A DNA stretch of 46,580 nt from an uncultured Roseburia sp. (lineage in GTDB: Bacteria; Bacillota; Clostridia; Lachnospirales; Lachnospiraceae). The position numbers and the translations under genes were made by a program. Below are positions 26,006 to 35,287 of the stretch, piece after piece; within the stretch, counting starts at the first letter, position 1, and each line of letters opens with the position of its first letter. Below the pieces are notes generated by a model that was given only the letters and a program-made list of their open reading frames with translations, ran no database searches and was not told where the DNA came from. Where the stretch lies: assembly GCA_946002055.1 (NCBI GenBank), contig CAMFYL010000013.1:1-46580 (forward strand), read 5' to 3'.

Positions 26006-26041
26006 TTGTGCTATAATACTCAATTGGGTGTTATAGCACAA
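26006..26041 (+). promoter_or_regulatory. Extended -10 promoter within an inverted repeat, upstream of the LacI gene
   Basis: TTGTGCTATAA (26006-26016) and TTATAGCACAA (26031-26041) are exact 11-base inverted copies. The left arm includes an extended -10 TGCTATAAT (TATAAT at 26012-26017); no convincing -35 lies upstream. It may be the regulator promoter with an autoregulatory site, or a weak terminator of malQ. The T-run is poor, which favours the first reading. Confidence 0.6.
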
Positions 26042-26066
26042 TTGATTATTAGGGAGAAGACTAAAA

Positions 26067-27095
26067 ATGGGTATGACAATCAAAGACATCGCAAAAATGT
26101 GCAATGTGGGTATTAGTACAGTATCCAGAGCTATCAATAATGACCCGGGCATTAATCCGGAAACGAGAATGCGAATTCTCAAGGTGATTGAGGAACAGAA
26201 TTTTGTTCCAAACAGCAGTGCCAGAAATCTTAAAATGACGGAATCCAACACCATTGCATTGTTGATTAAGGGAAGCACAAATCCTTTTTTTCAAGGGATG
26301 CTTCGTACCTTTGAGCAGGAATTACAAAAAGTAGAATATTCCTATCTTATCTATCCTATTTCAGAGGATCAGGATGAGACTATGGTGGCCGTTGAACTTG
26401 TGAAGGAAAGGCGACTGAAAGGTATTATTTTCTTGGGTGGTCTGGCAGAAGTGTCTGAGAATAATTTGGATAGTATCGGTGTACCTTGTGTTCGTTGTAC
26501 CGTGTCTAATCCCAAGGTGTCCATTGGCAAGAGAGATTTTACGGTTTCTATTGATGACAAGAAAGAGGCATATCGGGCGGTAGACTATCTTTGCAAATGT
26601 GGCCATAAGGATATTGCTATTCTAGGCGGACGTAAGTTGGATGGATCTATTGGACGTATGCGTCTGGAGGGATATAAGGAAGCGCTAAAGGATAATGGTA
26701 TTGAATATAATCCGGATTTAGTGGCATATATGAAAGAAAACGTAGGAGAGTTTACTGTGGAGAATGGTTATCTCACTGCGAAGGAAATGCTTGAGTCTGA
26801 TATACATATGACAGCGATTTTTGTTATCTCTGATATGATGGCCTTTGGTGCATACAAAGCTATCAAAGAAAAAGGTTTGCGCATTCCGGAGGATATTTCT
26901 GTAATGGGATTTGATGGTTTGGATTGGACGAATTTCTATCATCCATCCCTTACAACCGTGCGCCAGCCCTGTGACCAGATGGTTAAGGCATCTATTGATG
27001 TGCTCCTTGGAGCAATCAACGATGGCAACGACGGTGAGCAGAGGATTTTCCCTGCGGAGCTTTTGGTTCGCGACTCTGTAAAAAAGATAAGTTAA
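26067..27095 (+). CDS. LacI-family transcriptional regulator (MalR-like)
   Basis: This repressor has 342 aa. The N-terminal helix-turn-helix is TIKDIAKMCNVGISTVSRAI, followed by the hinge helix with SSARNLKM. The rest is a periplasmic-binding-protein-like sensor domain, ending with DGLDWTNFYHPSLTTVRQP, a conserved late motif. ATG follows AGGGAGAAG. Its place between malQ and glgP makes it the best candidate to bind the operators at 21100-21306 and to respond to maltose or a maltodextrin. CcpA of this organism could also bind them. Confidence 0.9.
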   Translation: MGMTIKDIAKMCNVGISTVSRAINNDPGINPETRMRILKVIEEQNFVPNSSARNLKMTESNTIALLIKGSTNPFFQGMLRTFEQELQKVEYSYLIYPISEDQDETMVAVELVKERRLKGIIFLGGLAEVSENNLDSIGVPCVRCTVSNPKVSIGKRDFTVSIDDKKEAYRAVDYLCKCGHKDIAILGGRKLDGSIGRMRLEGYKEALKDNGIEYNPDLVAYMKENVGEFTVENGYLTAKEMLESDIHMTAIFVISDMMAFGAYKAIKEKGLRIPEDISVMGFDGLDWTNFYHPSLTTVRQPCDQMVKASIDVLLGAINDGNDGEQRIFPAELLVRDSVKKIS

Positions 27096-27097
27096 CT

Positions 27098-27976
27098 TTA
27101 TAAGTATAGTTCACGAAAAGCGGAAGGTGTCATTTGATACTTCCGCTTAAATTGTCTATTGAAAAGGGAAAGATTTTCATATCCACAATTGCCGGCAATT
27201 TCTAAGATAGAGTCAGAGGTTGTGCTGAGAGCCTGAGCTGCCTTGGCCAAGCGGTAGTTGTTGAGATAGGTGATGAAGGTCATATTCGTCTGCTGTTTAA
27301 AGAATCGCATAAAATGTGATTCGCTATAGCCAAGCACAGAGGCGGCGTCCTCTACAGCAATTTGGTTGGCGTAGTTTTCGTCAACATAAGTAATGATATC
27401 CTTAAGAGCAGCATATTTCTTTTCGTCCATCTGACGAGGCTGCTTGTATGGGTAGTACGTAAACAGTAGGTAAAACAATTCGAACAGCGTAGATTTGATG
27501 CCTACCTGCCAGGCAAAGTCTTTTGTTGAACAGATATCATCAAGGTGTGTGATACATTTCATCAGAGAAGAATAGCATTCATCTTCCTGGTGAAAGATAG
27601 AAGGGAGATGATACAACCCTTCCATAAAAGGAATAAAGTATTCCTGAGTACATGCATCTAATTGATATGACAAGAAGAAACTTGGATTCAGCATAATATT
27701 TTCGTATTCCATAGTATTGCCATCCATAGGTTTAATGGCGTGGAGACGACTTGGCCTGATTAGTATCAGATCTCCAGCAGTAACGGTGTGAGGAACAAAG
27801 TCTAATTCCACAATGCCGGTACCTTTGCGCACACTGATGAATTCCACATCATCGTGCCAGTGAACAGGCACCTCTGCAAAATCCATTGGGATTGTACAAG
27901 GATAAATATTGAATAAAAAGTCGGGACGACCATGTTTTTTTACTTCTTGTAATGTTTCATAAGTTTTGTTTTGCAT
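27098..27976 (-). CDS. AraC-family regulator with cupin sensor domain
   Basis: This transcription factor has 292 aa. The N-terminal cupin-like domain (about 35-130) contains VPVHWHDDVEFISVRKG, a probable ligand pocket. The C-terminal pair of helix-turn-helix motifs (about 190-290) includes VAxxLGYSESHFMRFFKQ-type sequence and the family end motif KRKYQMTPSAFRE. ATG at 27976 follows AAGGTG on the minus strand. It is convergent with the LacI gene, two bases apart, and divergent from glgP. It may therefore control glgP. The ligand is unknown. Confidence 0.9.
   Translation of the reverse strand: MQNKTYETLQEVKKHGRPDFLFNIYPCTIPMDFAEVPVHWHDDVEFISVRKGTGIVELDFVPHTVTAGDLILIRPSRLHAIKPMDGNTMEYENIMLNPSFFLSYQLDACTQEYFIPFMEGLYHLPSIFHQEDECYSSLMKCITHLDDICSTKDFAWQVGIKSTLFELFYLLFTYYPYKQPRQMDEKKYAALKDIITYVDENYANQIAVEDAASVLGYSESHFMRFFKQQTNMTFITYLNNYRLAKAAQALSTTSDSILEIAGNCGYENLSLFNRQFKRKYQMTPSAFRELYL
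27118..27148. other. Long hairpin in the 3' end of the AraC gene, facing the LacI gene
   Basis: AAGCGGAAG (27118-27126) and CTTCCGCTT (27140-27148) form a nine-pair stem that can extend inward with GTGTC/GATAC. It lies within the AraC coding sequence, just beyond the lacI-type stop codon. It could end the LacI transcript, though no T-run follows it on that strand. Confidence 0.5.
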
Positions 27977-28007
27977 TTCTGTTCACCTTAACCTGACCAT
28001 AAGTTAC

Positions 28008-28046
28008 TATGATAGAATAGTATCATATAAAGAGGGAATACTACAA
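28008..28046 (-). promoter_or_regulatory. AraC gene promoter region with inverted repeat
   Basis: On the minus strand TTGTAG (28041-28046) and GATACT (28019-28024) are 16 bases apart. The -10 overlaps a perfect inverted repeat TATGATA/TATCATA at 28008-28027 with a six-base spacer, a possible autoregulatory site. The opposite strand has TATAAT at 28068-28073, a probable -10 box for glgP, without a clear -35. Confidence 0.45.
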
Positions 28047-28126
28047 GTTTTTTTAATAGATGGAATATATAATGATATTAAGTTACAAATGAGTTTCAAC
28101 CATTTTGTATGAAAGGGGAAAAGAAA

Positions 28127-30388
28127 ATGAGTTTAGAAAAGAATTTAGTGGATGCCATTGGTAAGAATATAAAAGATGCATCCAATGAAGAAATTTATGG
28201 TGGTTTGTTGCGGGTGGTTCAGAACATGGCTGCCGCAAAGGAAACAAAGGAAGGAAAGAAGAAGGTATACTACATCTCAGCAGAGTTCTTGATTGGTAAG
28301 TTGCTTTCAAACAATATGATCAATCTTGGCATTTATGATGAGGTTCGCCAGCTTCTTGCAGCAAATGGCAAGGATATCTGCGAAATCGAAGAAGTAGAAA
28401 ACGAGCCATCCCTTGGTAACGGTGGTTTGGGAAGACTTGCAGCTTGCTTCTTGGATTCTATTGCAACCCTGGGAATCAATGGCGATGGTATTGGCCTTAA
28501 TTATCACTTGGGACTTTTTAAGCAGGTGTTTGATAAGAATCTTCAGAACGAGACACCAAACCCATGGATTAACAACCAGAGCTGGTTGATTGATACAGAT
28601 AAGCATTATCAGGTTAAGTTTAAGGATCATACGGTTACATCGCGTTTGTATACGCTTAATGTAACAGGTTATGATAACCAGACAAATCATTTGCAGTTGT
28701 TTGATCTTGATTCTGTAGATGAGAGCATTGTTTCAGATGGTATTGATTTTGACAAGGATGACATCGAGAAGAATTTGACCTTGTTCTTGTATCCGGATGA
28801 TAGCGATGAGAAGGGACAGTTACTTCGTATTTACCAGCAGTATTTTATGGTAAGTAATGGTGCACAGTTGATTCTTGACGAGTGTATCGCTAAGGGATCT
28901 AACCTTCATGATTTGTATGATTATGCAGTTATTCAGATTAACGATACACACCCAACCATGGTGATTCCTGAGTTGATTCGTCTTTTGATGGAGAGAGGAA
29001 TCTCTATGGACGAGGCTATCGAGATTGTTTCTAAGACATGCGCATATACCAACCATACAATCCTGGCAGAAGCTCTTGAGAAATGGCCAATTAGCTACTT
29101 GGAGAAGGTGGTTCCACATTTGTTACCAATCATCGAAGTACTGGATAACAAGGTTCGCAGAAAGTTTAAGAACAACGATGCGGTGACAATCATCGATGAT
29201 GATAACAGAGTTCATATGGCTCATATTGATATTCACTATGGATTCTCGATCAATGGTGTGGCAGCCCTTCATACAGAGATTTTGAAGAACAGTGAGTTGA
29301 ATCACTTCTATCAGATTTATCCGGAGAAGTTCAATAACAAGACAAACGGTATTACCTTCCGTCGTTGGTTGCTTCACTGTAATCCGGAATTGGCAGGATA
29401 CATCACAGAATTAATTGGTGATGGTTATAAGAAGGATGCTACGAAGTTAAAAGACTTAGAGAAGTTTATGAATGATGATGCAGTTCTTGATCGTCTTTGG
29501 GAGATTAAGCAGAACAATAAGAAGGCAGTGTGCAATTACTTGAGAGATACTCAGGGATTAGAGCTTAATCCGGATACCATTTTTGATATTCAGGTTAAGA
29601 GACTGCATGAGTACAAGCGTCAGCAGATGAATATTTTATATGTCATTTCTAAGTACTTAGAGATTAAGGCTGGTAAGATTCCACAGCAGCCGGTAACTGT
29701 CATCTTCGGTGCAAAGGCAGCCCCGGCTTACATTATTGCTAAGGATATCATTCACACAATCCTCTGCATGCAGCAGATTATTGAGAATGATCCGCAGGTA
29801 AGCCCATATTTGAAGGTTGTCATGGTGGAAAACTACAATGTGACTTTGGCTGAGAAGTTGATTCCGGCTTGTGATATCTCAGAGCAGATTTCTCTTGCAT
29901 CTAAGGAAGCATCCGGTACAGGTAATATGAAGTTTATGTTAAATGGTGCCGTAACACTTGGTACCATGGACGGTGCAAACGTAGAGATTGCTGAGCTTGT
30001 TGGCGAGGATAACATCTTTATCTTTGGTAGAACAAGCGATGATATCATCGAGCGTTATGCTAAGGCAGATTATGTATCAAAGGATTACTACAACAATGAT
30101 CCTGAAATCAAGGCGGCAGTAGACTTTATCGTGGGCGATGAGATGATGGCAGTAGGAAGCAAGGAGCACCTAGAGCGTCTCTACAACGAGCTTCTTAACA
30201 AGGATTGGTTTATGACATTAATCGATTTTGCTGATTACAAGGAGAAGAGAGAAGCTGTATATGCAGCATATGCGGATAAGAAGGCTTGGAGCAAGATGGC
30301 GTTAAAGAACATCGCCAATGCCGGTTTCTTCTCATCTGATCGTACCATCGAGGAGTACAACAGAGATATCTGGAAGGTTGAGAAATAA
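28127..30388 (+). CDS. glgP: Glycogen/maltodextrin phosphorylase
   Basis: This PLP enzyme of family GT35 has 753 aa and releases glucose-1-phosphate from alpha-1,4-glucans. I use ATG 28127 after AAAGGGG; ATG 28109 is in frame but has no ribosome site. Signatures are [37 protein letters not shown], the substrate region [17 protein letters not shown], and the PLP site [15 protein letters not shown] containing the cofactor lysine. The N-terminus is short, as in bacterial maltodextrin-type enzymes. Its position after malQ and two sugar regulators suggests imported maltodextrins as substrate, with stored glycogen also possible. Confidence 0.95.
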   Translation: MSLEKNLVDAIGKNIKDASNEEIYGGLLRVVQNMAAAKETKEGKKKVYYISAEFLIGKLLSNNMINLGIYDEVRQLLAANGKDICEIEEVENEPSLGNGGLGRLAACFLDSIATLGINGDGIGLNYHLGLFKQVFDKNLQNETPNPWINNQSWLIDTDKHYQVKFKDHTVTSRLYTLNVTGYDNQTNHLQLFDLDSVDESIVSDGIDFDKDDIEKNLTLFLYPDDSDEKGQLLRIYQQYFMVSNGAQLILDECIAKGSNLHDLYDYAVIQINDTHPTMVIPELIRLLMERGISMDEAIEIVSKTCAYTNHTILAEALEKWPISYLEKVVPHLLPIIEVLDNKVRRKFKNNDAVTIIDDDNRVHMAHIDIHYGFSINGVAALHTEILKNSELNHFYQIYPEKFNNKTNGITFRRWLLHCNPELAGYITELIGDGYKKDATKLKDLEKFMNDDAVLDRLWEIKQNNKKAVCNYLRDTQGLELNPDTIFDIQVKRLHEYKRQQMNILYVISKYLEIKAGKIPQQPVTVIFGAKAAPAYIIAKDIIHTILCMQQIIENDPQVSPYLKVVMVENYNVTLAEKLIPACDISEQISLASKEASGTGNMKFMLNGAVTLGTMDGANVEIAELVGEDNIFIFGRTSDDIIERYAKADYVSKDYYNNDPEIKAAVDFIVGDEMMAVGSKEHLERLYNELLNKDWFMTLIDFADYKEKREAVYAAYADKKAWSKMALKNIANAGFFSSDRTIEEYNRDIWKVEK

Positions 30389-30460
30389 AATAGCTTATGA
30401 TATGGCCGGCATTTAGAATTCGAATGAAATTCGAGCCGCATGAATAAGCATAGTATTAAG

Positions 30461-30493
30461 GCGTGGTAGCCCTGTGGCTACCGCGCTTTTTTA
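30461..30493 (+). terminator. Terminator of glgP
   Basis: GCGTGGTAGCC pairs with GGCTACCGCGC (one G-U pair) around a short loop and is followed by TTTTTTATT. Confidence 0.9.
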
Positions 30494-30520
30494 TTGGAGT
30501 AGGCTCTGGGGGGGAGCGAA

Positions 30521-30549
30521 TTTACAAAGAAGGAAGAATTTGCTATGAT
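30521..30549 (+). promoter_or_regulatory. Promoter of the eamA-azlC-azlD unit
   Basis: TTTACA at 30521-30526 and extended -10 TGC-TATGAT (TATGAT 30544-30549) are 17 bases apart. The leader to the start codon is about 78 bases and holds a small GCTC/GAGC hairpin near 30575. The 30389-30633 gap otherwise shows only the glgP terminator and a seven-G run. Confidence 0.75.
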
Positions 30550-30633
30550 GGAACGAGTTGTGATGGTGTAAGGCTCTTTTTGAGCAAACGAATGAATCAT
30601 ATTGCATAATTGATATTGAGGTAGATAGAAGCG

Positions 30634-31584
30634 ATGAAAAGAGAATTAAAAGGAAATTTAATTTTACTGCTAACCGCCATGGTGTGGGGGATGGGATTTG
30701 TGGCTCAGAAAGCGGGAGCTGCGCTGGGGCCATTTACCTATAATGGGCTTCGTATGACATTGGCAGGATTATTCTTGATTCCCATTATTGTGATCTTACA
30801 AAATAAGAGGAAGGGTAGGAGTGGAGAAAAAACCATAGAGGGTGTAGATACATCTCAAAAGGAAACTCTTGTACCCCAAAAAACATCGGTGACAGCGTCG
30901 GTGAAAGGTGGAATTTGCTGTGGAATCGTGTTGTGCTTTGGGGCTAACCTGCAGCAATTTGGAATCTACTTTCACACCGATGCCAGCAAGGCCGGATTTA
31001 TTACGGCGCTATATATTTTGATTGTTCCTATTCTTTGTATTTTCCTGAAAAAGAAGGTACAGCCCGTGGCATGGGTGGCAGTTGCCCTGGGAATCGTCGG
31101 ATTTTATTTTCTGACTATGGCGGGAAAAGAAGTGGGGCTACACTTGGCCACAGGGGATTTCTTTGTGTTGCTCTGTGCCTTTGTTTTTGCTTTACATATT
31201 ATTGTGGTGGATCATTTTATAAAAACATGTGATGGGGTGATATTAGCTGCCACACAGTTTCTCACTGCCGGATGCATCAGTTTATGTTTGATGGTTCTTT
31301 TTGAAACGCCGGACATGGGAATGATTATGGATTTGTGGCTTCCTATCATTTACGGAGGATTGTTCTCCTGTGGCATTGGTTATACACTTCAAGTGATTGG
31401 ACAGCAATATGCCAATCCCACCACGGGTAGCATGATTATGAGTCTGGAATCTGTCTTTTCTGTTATCTTTGGAGTTTTGCTTTTGGGAGAGCGGATGACA
31501 TTGATAGAGATTGTGGGATGTGCTATTATCTTTTTTGCGGTTATGTTACCTCAGATCGTTGATATGTTAGGAGCTGACAAATGA
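30634..31584 (+). CDS. EamA/DMT-superfamily transporter
   Basis: This is a drug/metabolite-type membrane transporter, 316 aa, with about ten hydrophobic segments in two EamA repeats. The first repeat begins LILLLTAMVWGMGFVAQKAG and the second is recognisable in PTTGSMIMSLESVFSVIFGV near residues 264-283. A hydrophilic stretch at about 55-90, rich in Lys, Ser and Thr, separates helices 2 and 3 and is longer than usual. The start is ATG 30634. Its stop overlaps the azlC start. The substrate is unknown; amino acids or metabolites are typical. Confidence 0.88.
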   Translation: MKRELKGNLILLLTAMVWGMGFVAQKAGAALGPFTYNGLRMTLAGLFLIPIIVILQNKRKGRSGEKTIEGVDTSQKETLVPQKTSVTASVKGGICCGIVLCFGANLQQFGIYFHTDASKAGFITALYILIVPILCIFLKKKVQPVAWVAVALGIVGFYFLTMAGKEVGLHLATGDFFVLLCAFVFALHIIVVDHFIKTCDGVILAATQFLTAGCISLCLMVLFETPDMGMIMDLWLPIIYGGLFSCGIGYTLQVIGQQYANPTTGSMIMSLESVFSVIFGVLLLGERMTLIEIVGCAIIFFAVMLPQIVDMLGADK

Positions 31585-32333
31585 TGAAAAAAGGTGAGTA
31601 TTCACTGAGTCAACAGAATAATAGAAGAGAGTTTTGTCAGGGGTTTAAGGACGGTATCCCCATTGGACTGGGATATTTTGCTGTTTCTTTCTCCTTGGGG
31701 ATTCTTGCAAAAAAAGCGGGATTAAATCCTTTTCAGAGTTTTCTGGCCAGTTTACTTTGTAATGCATCGGCAGGGGAGTATGCGGCATTTTCTCTGATTA
31801 TGGTACAGGCCTCCTATTTGGAAGTGGCTATCATTACGTTGATTGCAAATGCCAGATATTTGTTGATGAGTTGTGCCCTTAGTCAGAAGTTTAAACAGGG
31901 AACCTCCCTTGTGCACCGCATGATTGTTGGCTATGATGTGACAGATGAGATTTTTGCCATATCTGTCAGCAGAGATTGTTTCTTAAATCCAAATTATACT
32001 TATGGCGCAATCGCCATTGCAGCACCTTGTTGGGCTACAGGTACGGCCCTGGGTTGTTTGGCGGGGAATGTGTTGCCACTTCGTTTGGTAAGTGCTCTCA
32101 GTGTGGCTTTATATGGTATGTTTTTAGCTATCATTATTCCACCAGCCAGAAAGAGTAAAGTGGTTGCAGGCATCATTGTGATTTGTTTTGTGCTTAGCTA
32201 TCTGGCATCTATACTGCCGGTTGTGTCTGATATTTCCAGCGGAACCAGAACCATTATTCTAACAGTGGGAATTTCTGCTGTGGCGGCATGGTTATTCCCT
32301 AGAGAAAATCAGGAGGTGTCTGATGAATCATAA
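31581..32333 (+). CDS. azlC: AzlC-family branched-chain amino acid exporter, large subunit
   Basis: This membrane protein has 250 aa. The family motif DGIPIGLGYFAVSFSLGILA lies at the N-terminus (about 24-43), followed by ANARYLLMSCALSQ in the middle. AzlC with AzlD exports branched-chain amino acids or their analogues. The start ATG 31581 overlaps the eamA stop codon in ATGATGA, a sign of translational coupling; ATG 31584 is the alternative. Its end overlaps azlD by 11 bases. Confidence 0.92.
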   Translation: MMKKGEYSLSQQNNRREFCQGFKDGIPIGLGYFAVSFSLGILAKKAGLNPFQSFLASLLCNASAGEYAAFSLIMVQASYLEVAIITLIANARYLLMSCALSQKFKQGTSLVHRMIVGYDVTDEIFAISVSRDCFLNPNYTYGAIAIAAPCWATGTALGCLAGNVLPLRLVSALSVALYGMFLAIIIPPARKSKVVAGIIVICFVLSYLASILPVVSDISSGTRTIILTVGISAVAAWLFPRENQEVSDES

Positions 32334-32628
32334 CATATATATATATATTCTGATTATGGCAGGTGTTAGCTATGCTATTCGTGTGTTGCCCCTGACCTTA
32401 ATTCGCAAACAGATTAAGAATCAGTTTGTACAATCCTTTTTGTATTATGTGCCCTATGTAACCTTGGCGGTAATGACGTTTCCGGCCATTACAGAGGCGA
32501 CACAGTCTCCAATTGCCGGTGGGGTTGCGCTGGTGGTTGGCATTATTGCAGCATGGTTTGGGGCAAGCCTCTTTCAGGTGGCGGTGTCCTGTTGCGGCGT
32601 TGTCTTCCTGTTGGAGCTGTTCTTATGA
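32323..32628 (+). CDS. azlD: AzlD-family branched-chain amino acid exporter, small subunit
   Basis: This is a membrane protein of 101 aa with three to four helices, partner of AzlC. The AzlD motif GVSYAIRVLPLTLIRKQIKN is at about 14-33. ATG follows AGGAGGT inside azlC. The first codons contain an uninterrupted AT repeat, encoding NIYIYI. Confidence 0.92.
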   Translation: MNHNIYIYILIMAGVSYAIRVLPLTLIRKQIKNQFVQSFLYYVPYVTLAVMTFPAITEATQSPIAGGVALVVGIIAAWFGASLFQVAVSCCGVVFLLELFL

Positions 32629-32706
32629 AGATGGTAATTTGGTCTGTATTGGCTATGTAATGACAACATATCATTTATAGGTATTTCCCCAAACGGAGTG
32701 TGAAAT

Positions 32707-33495
32707 ATGATTACATTTATAGAAGAGAGAAGAAAAGCAAAAGAGAGATTCGCATCCTATGTATCAGATTATGATATGAATGATCCCAAAATTTCCTTGA
32801 AGGCAGTGCATACCTATAAGGTGGCTGAGCTTTGTGAAGACATTGCAGGAAGCCTGGGACTGGGAGAGGAAGAATGCTTCATTGCCTGGATGTGTGGCCT
32901 TTTGCATGATATTGGTCGTTTTGAACAGGTGACAAGGTACAACACCTTCGTGGATGCAGATTCTATGGATCATGCATTGCTTAGTACGCAGATTTTGTTT
33001 GGAGAAACGGAAGACGAAGAAGGTATTCTTCGTGAGTTTATTGATATGACAACATATGATGATATTCTTTATAAGGCGATTCGATATCACAGTTCATATC
33101 GTGTTCCGGAAGAGTTGACAAAACAGGAAAAAATGTATTGTGATATTCTGCGGGATGCGGACAAGATTGACATATTCCGGGTGAATCTTGAGACACCGAT
33201 GGAGGAGATTTATAATACCACCACTGAGGAATTATATCATTCTCAGGTGACGCCAGAGGTGTTGCAGGCGTTTATGGAACATCATGCTGTTTTGCGCAGC
33301 TTGAAGAAGACTCCCGTGGATAACGTGGTGGGACATATTTCATTGTTCTATGAATTGGTTTATCCAAGAAGTCGGGAGATGGCCTTGGAGCAGGGGCATC
33401 TGAAGAGATTATCGCAATTTGAGTCGCATTGTCCTGAGACACAGGCGTGTTTTGAGAAAATCCGATGTGAATTAGGGATAGATGAACTAGGATGA
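32707..33495 (+). CDS. HD-domain phosphohydrolase
   Basis: This is a cytoplasmic protein of 262 aa with an HD metal site. The probable ligands are H35, H67-D68 in LLHDIG, H89, H128 in IRYHSS and the later D in LRDADKIDIFR. The family contains phosphohydrolases acting on nucleotides. It lacks the GYP extension of cyclic-di-GMP enzymes and the RelA/SpoT companion domain. The substrate cannot be told. It stands alone, 78 bases after azlD. Confidence 0.85.
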   Translation: MITFIEERRKAKERFASYVSDYDMNDPKISLKAVHTYKVAELCEDIAGSLGLGEEECFIAWMCGLLHDIGRFEQVTRYNTFVDADSMDHALLSTQILFGETEDEEGILREFIDMTTYDDILYKAIRYHSSYRVPEELTKQEKMYCDILRDADKIDIFRVNLETPMEEIYNTTTEELYHSQVTPEVLQAFMEHHAVLRSLKKTPVDNVVGHISLFYELVYPRSREMALEQGHLKRLSQFESHCPETQACFEKIRCELGIDELG

Positions 33496-33503
33496 TAATC
33501 GGA

Positions 33504-33642
33504 TTGTATCGTATTGGTACTTGATTATACTTTTTAAGAATTAGTATGCTGTTTGGTATGAATAATTTTTTATAAAAATGATGAACACAAGAAAGAATGC
33601 ACACTAATCTACCTGAAAAGGAAGATTTGGTGTGCTTTTTTT
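33504..33642 (+). ncRNA. Candidate small RNA between the HD gene and DUF1846
   Basis: A promoter-like TTGTAT (33504-33509) and TATACT (33526-33531), 16 bases apart, stand shortly before a strong terminator at 33599-33642. The unit would give an RNA of about 100 bases starting near 33538. No reading frame with a ribosome site is present within it. The terminator could equally serve only the HD gene, so this is a hypothesis. Confidence 0.35.
33599..33642 (+). terminator. Intrinsic terminator downstream of the HD gene
   Basis: GCACACTAATCT (33599-33610) pairs with AGATTTGGTGTGC (33623-33635) with minor interruptions, followed by seven T. Confidence 0.85.
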
Positions 33643-33738
33643 GAAAAAAGACAAAGAAGGGAGTCGAAGAATGCATACCATCTGACACTGGTTGCTACAT
33701 TTAGTATGATAGAGTACCAAATTAACAAAAGTGCAAAG

Positions 33739-33770
33739 AAAAAGCGCAGTAGCAAATTGCTACTGCGCAA
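33739..33770 (-). terminator. Terminator of the DUF1846 gene
   Basis: GCGCAGTAGCA and TGCTACTGCGC (33744-33768) form a perfect stem around a three-base loop. On the minus strand it is followed by TTTTTCTTT. Confidence 0.92.
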
Positions 33771-33780
33771 CAAAACATAC

Positions 33781-35247
33781 TTATATTACCTGAGTTTTAG
33801 GCTCGCATGTGAGATACATGCCAAGCTTCTTGAAAATCTTCTCATCCACACTGCTAAGCATAACAGAAGAGTGTACGTCAAGTCCCTTAAGATTTGGCAA
33901 CTGCTCTAATGCAGCCTTGGCATTTGCGTCGGTGTTGGCACTGATAGAAAGAGCAACCAGTACTTCGTCGCTGTGAAGACGAGGGTTCTTGCTGCCAAGA
34001 TAGTCTTTCTTCAGCTGTGTGATTGGCTGTAATGCCTCAGGGGAAATCAGCATAGTTTCGTGAGGAATACCTGCCAACTCCTTAAGTACATTCAGCAGAA
34101 CTGCGGCAGAAGGACCTAACAAATCTGAGGTCTTACCGTCAATAATCGTACCGTCGTCTAAGGATACGGCAACAGCGGGAGCGTGTGTTTCCTTCTCCAC
34201 TTCCATAGCAAAGGTTGCAACCTTGCGGTCAGCAGGTGAAATGCCGGCCTGCTTCATCAAAAGTTCTATCTTATATAACGCTTCCTTAGAGCCTTTGCCA
34301 GATTTGATGTTGCAAAGCTCTGTATAGTAGCGGCGAATAATCTCTGCCTTTCCGGCCTCCTGGCACACCTCATCGTCGCAGATACAATTGCCAACCATAT
34401 TAACGCCCATATCGGTAGGTGACATGTAATCGCATGTACCATAGATGCGCTCAAACATTGCTTTGAGCACTGGGTAAATCTCAACATCACGATTATAGTT
34501 AACGGTTGTCTTGCCGTATGCATCCAAGTGGAATGGGTCAATCATATTTACATCGTTGAGATCAGCGGTAGCTGCCTCATATGCAATGTTGACAGGGTGC
34601 TTCAAAGGAAGGTTCCAAACAGGGAAGGTCTCGAACTTGGCGTATCCTGCAGACACACCTCGCTTGTGCTCGTGGTAGAGCTGTGAGAGACAGGTTGCCA
34701 TCTTTCCACTTCCAGGGCCTGGCGCCGTCACAACAACAAGAGGACGTGTGGTTTCGATGTAATCATTCTTGCCATATCCTTCGTCGCTAACGATGTGTTC
34801 GATGTTGCTGGGATAGCCATCAATCTTATATAAAACATAGGAAGGAATTCCCAAGTCATCTAAGCGGTGACGGAATTCATCTGCAGCTGCCTCACCTGTA
34901 TACTGTGTAATAGCAACGCTTCCTACGTACAAACCAAAACTGCGAAATACATCAATGAGACGCAGGGCGTCTTCATCGTAGGTAATCCCCAAATCTCCGC
35001 GCATCTTATTGGAAGCAATTGCACCGGCGGAAATTGCGATTACGATTTCAGCGTGCTCCTTTAATTGAAGTAACATACGAAGCTTGGAATCAGGCATGAA
35101 TCCGGGCAACACTCTCGATGCATGATAGTCATCATAAAGCTTACCGCCAAATTCCAAATATAACTTATCACCAAATCGGTCAATTCTCTCTTTGATGTGT
35201 TCTGACTGCATATGGAGATATTTGTCATTATCAAATCCGATTTTCAT
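33781..35247 (-). CDS. DUF1846 (UPF0371) family protein
   Basis: This cytoplasmic protein of 488 aa is a full-length member of DUF1846. It begins MKIGFDNDKYLHMQSEHI and has a phosphate-loop-like APGPGSGKMATCLSQLYHEH near residues 191-210, plus the family block STDMGVN-type sequence at about 278-285. The glycine-rich stretch hints at nucleotide binding, but no enzyme activity is established for the family to my knowledge. It is monocistronic, with its own terminator and divergent from the purine permease. Confidence 0.9.
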   Translation of the reverse strand: MKIGFDNDKYLHMQSEHIKERIDRFGDKLYLEFGGKLYDDYHASRVLPGFMPDSKLRMLLQLKEHAEIVIAISAGAIASNKMRGDLGITYDEDALRLIDVFRSFGLYVGSVAITQYTGEAAADEFRHRLDDLGIPSYVLYKIDGYPSNIEHIVSDEGYGKNDYIETTRPLVVVTAPGPGSGKMATCLSQLYHEHKRGVSAGYAKFETFPVWNLPLKHPVNIAYEAATADLNDVNMIDPFHLDAYGKTTVNYNRDVEIYPVLKAMFERIYGTCDYMSPTDMGVNMVGNCICDDEVCQEAGKAEIIRRYYTELCNIKSGKGSKEALYKIELLMKQAGISPADRKVATFAMEVEKETHAPAVAVSLDDGTIIDGKTSDLLGPSAAVLLNVLKELAGIPHETMLISPEALQPITQLKKDYLGSKNPRLHSDEVLVALSISANTDANAKAALEQLPNLKGLDVHSSVMLSSVDEKIFKKLGMYLTCEPKTQVI

Positions 35248-35287
35248 AACGTTTTATCGATCCTTTCCCTCTTTTTTACAAAAATAG

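Noticed and set aside
32625-32660. An 11-codon frame overlapping the azlD stop codon
   Set aside because: It is too short and has no ribosome site or recognisable role.
33706-33909. Plus-strand frame through the DUF1846 terminator
   Set aside because: It crosses a strong hairpin and runs antisense inside the DUF1846 gene.
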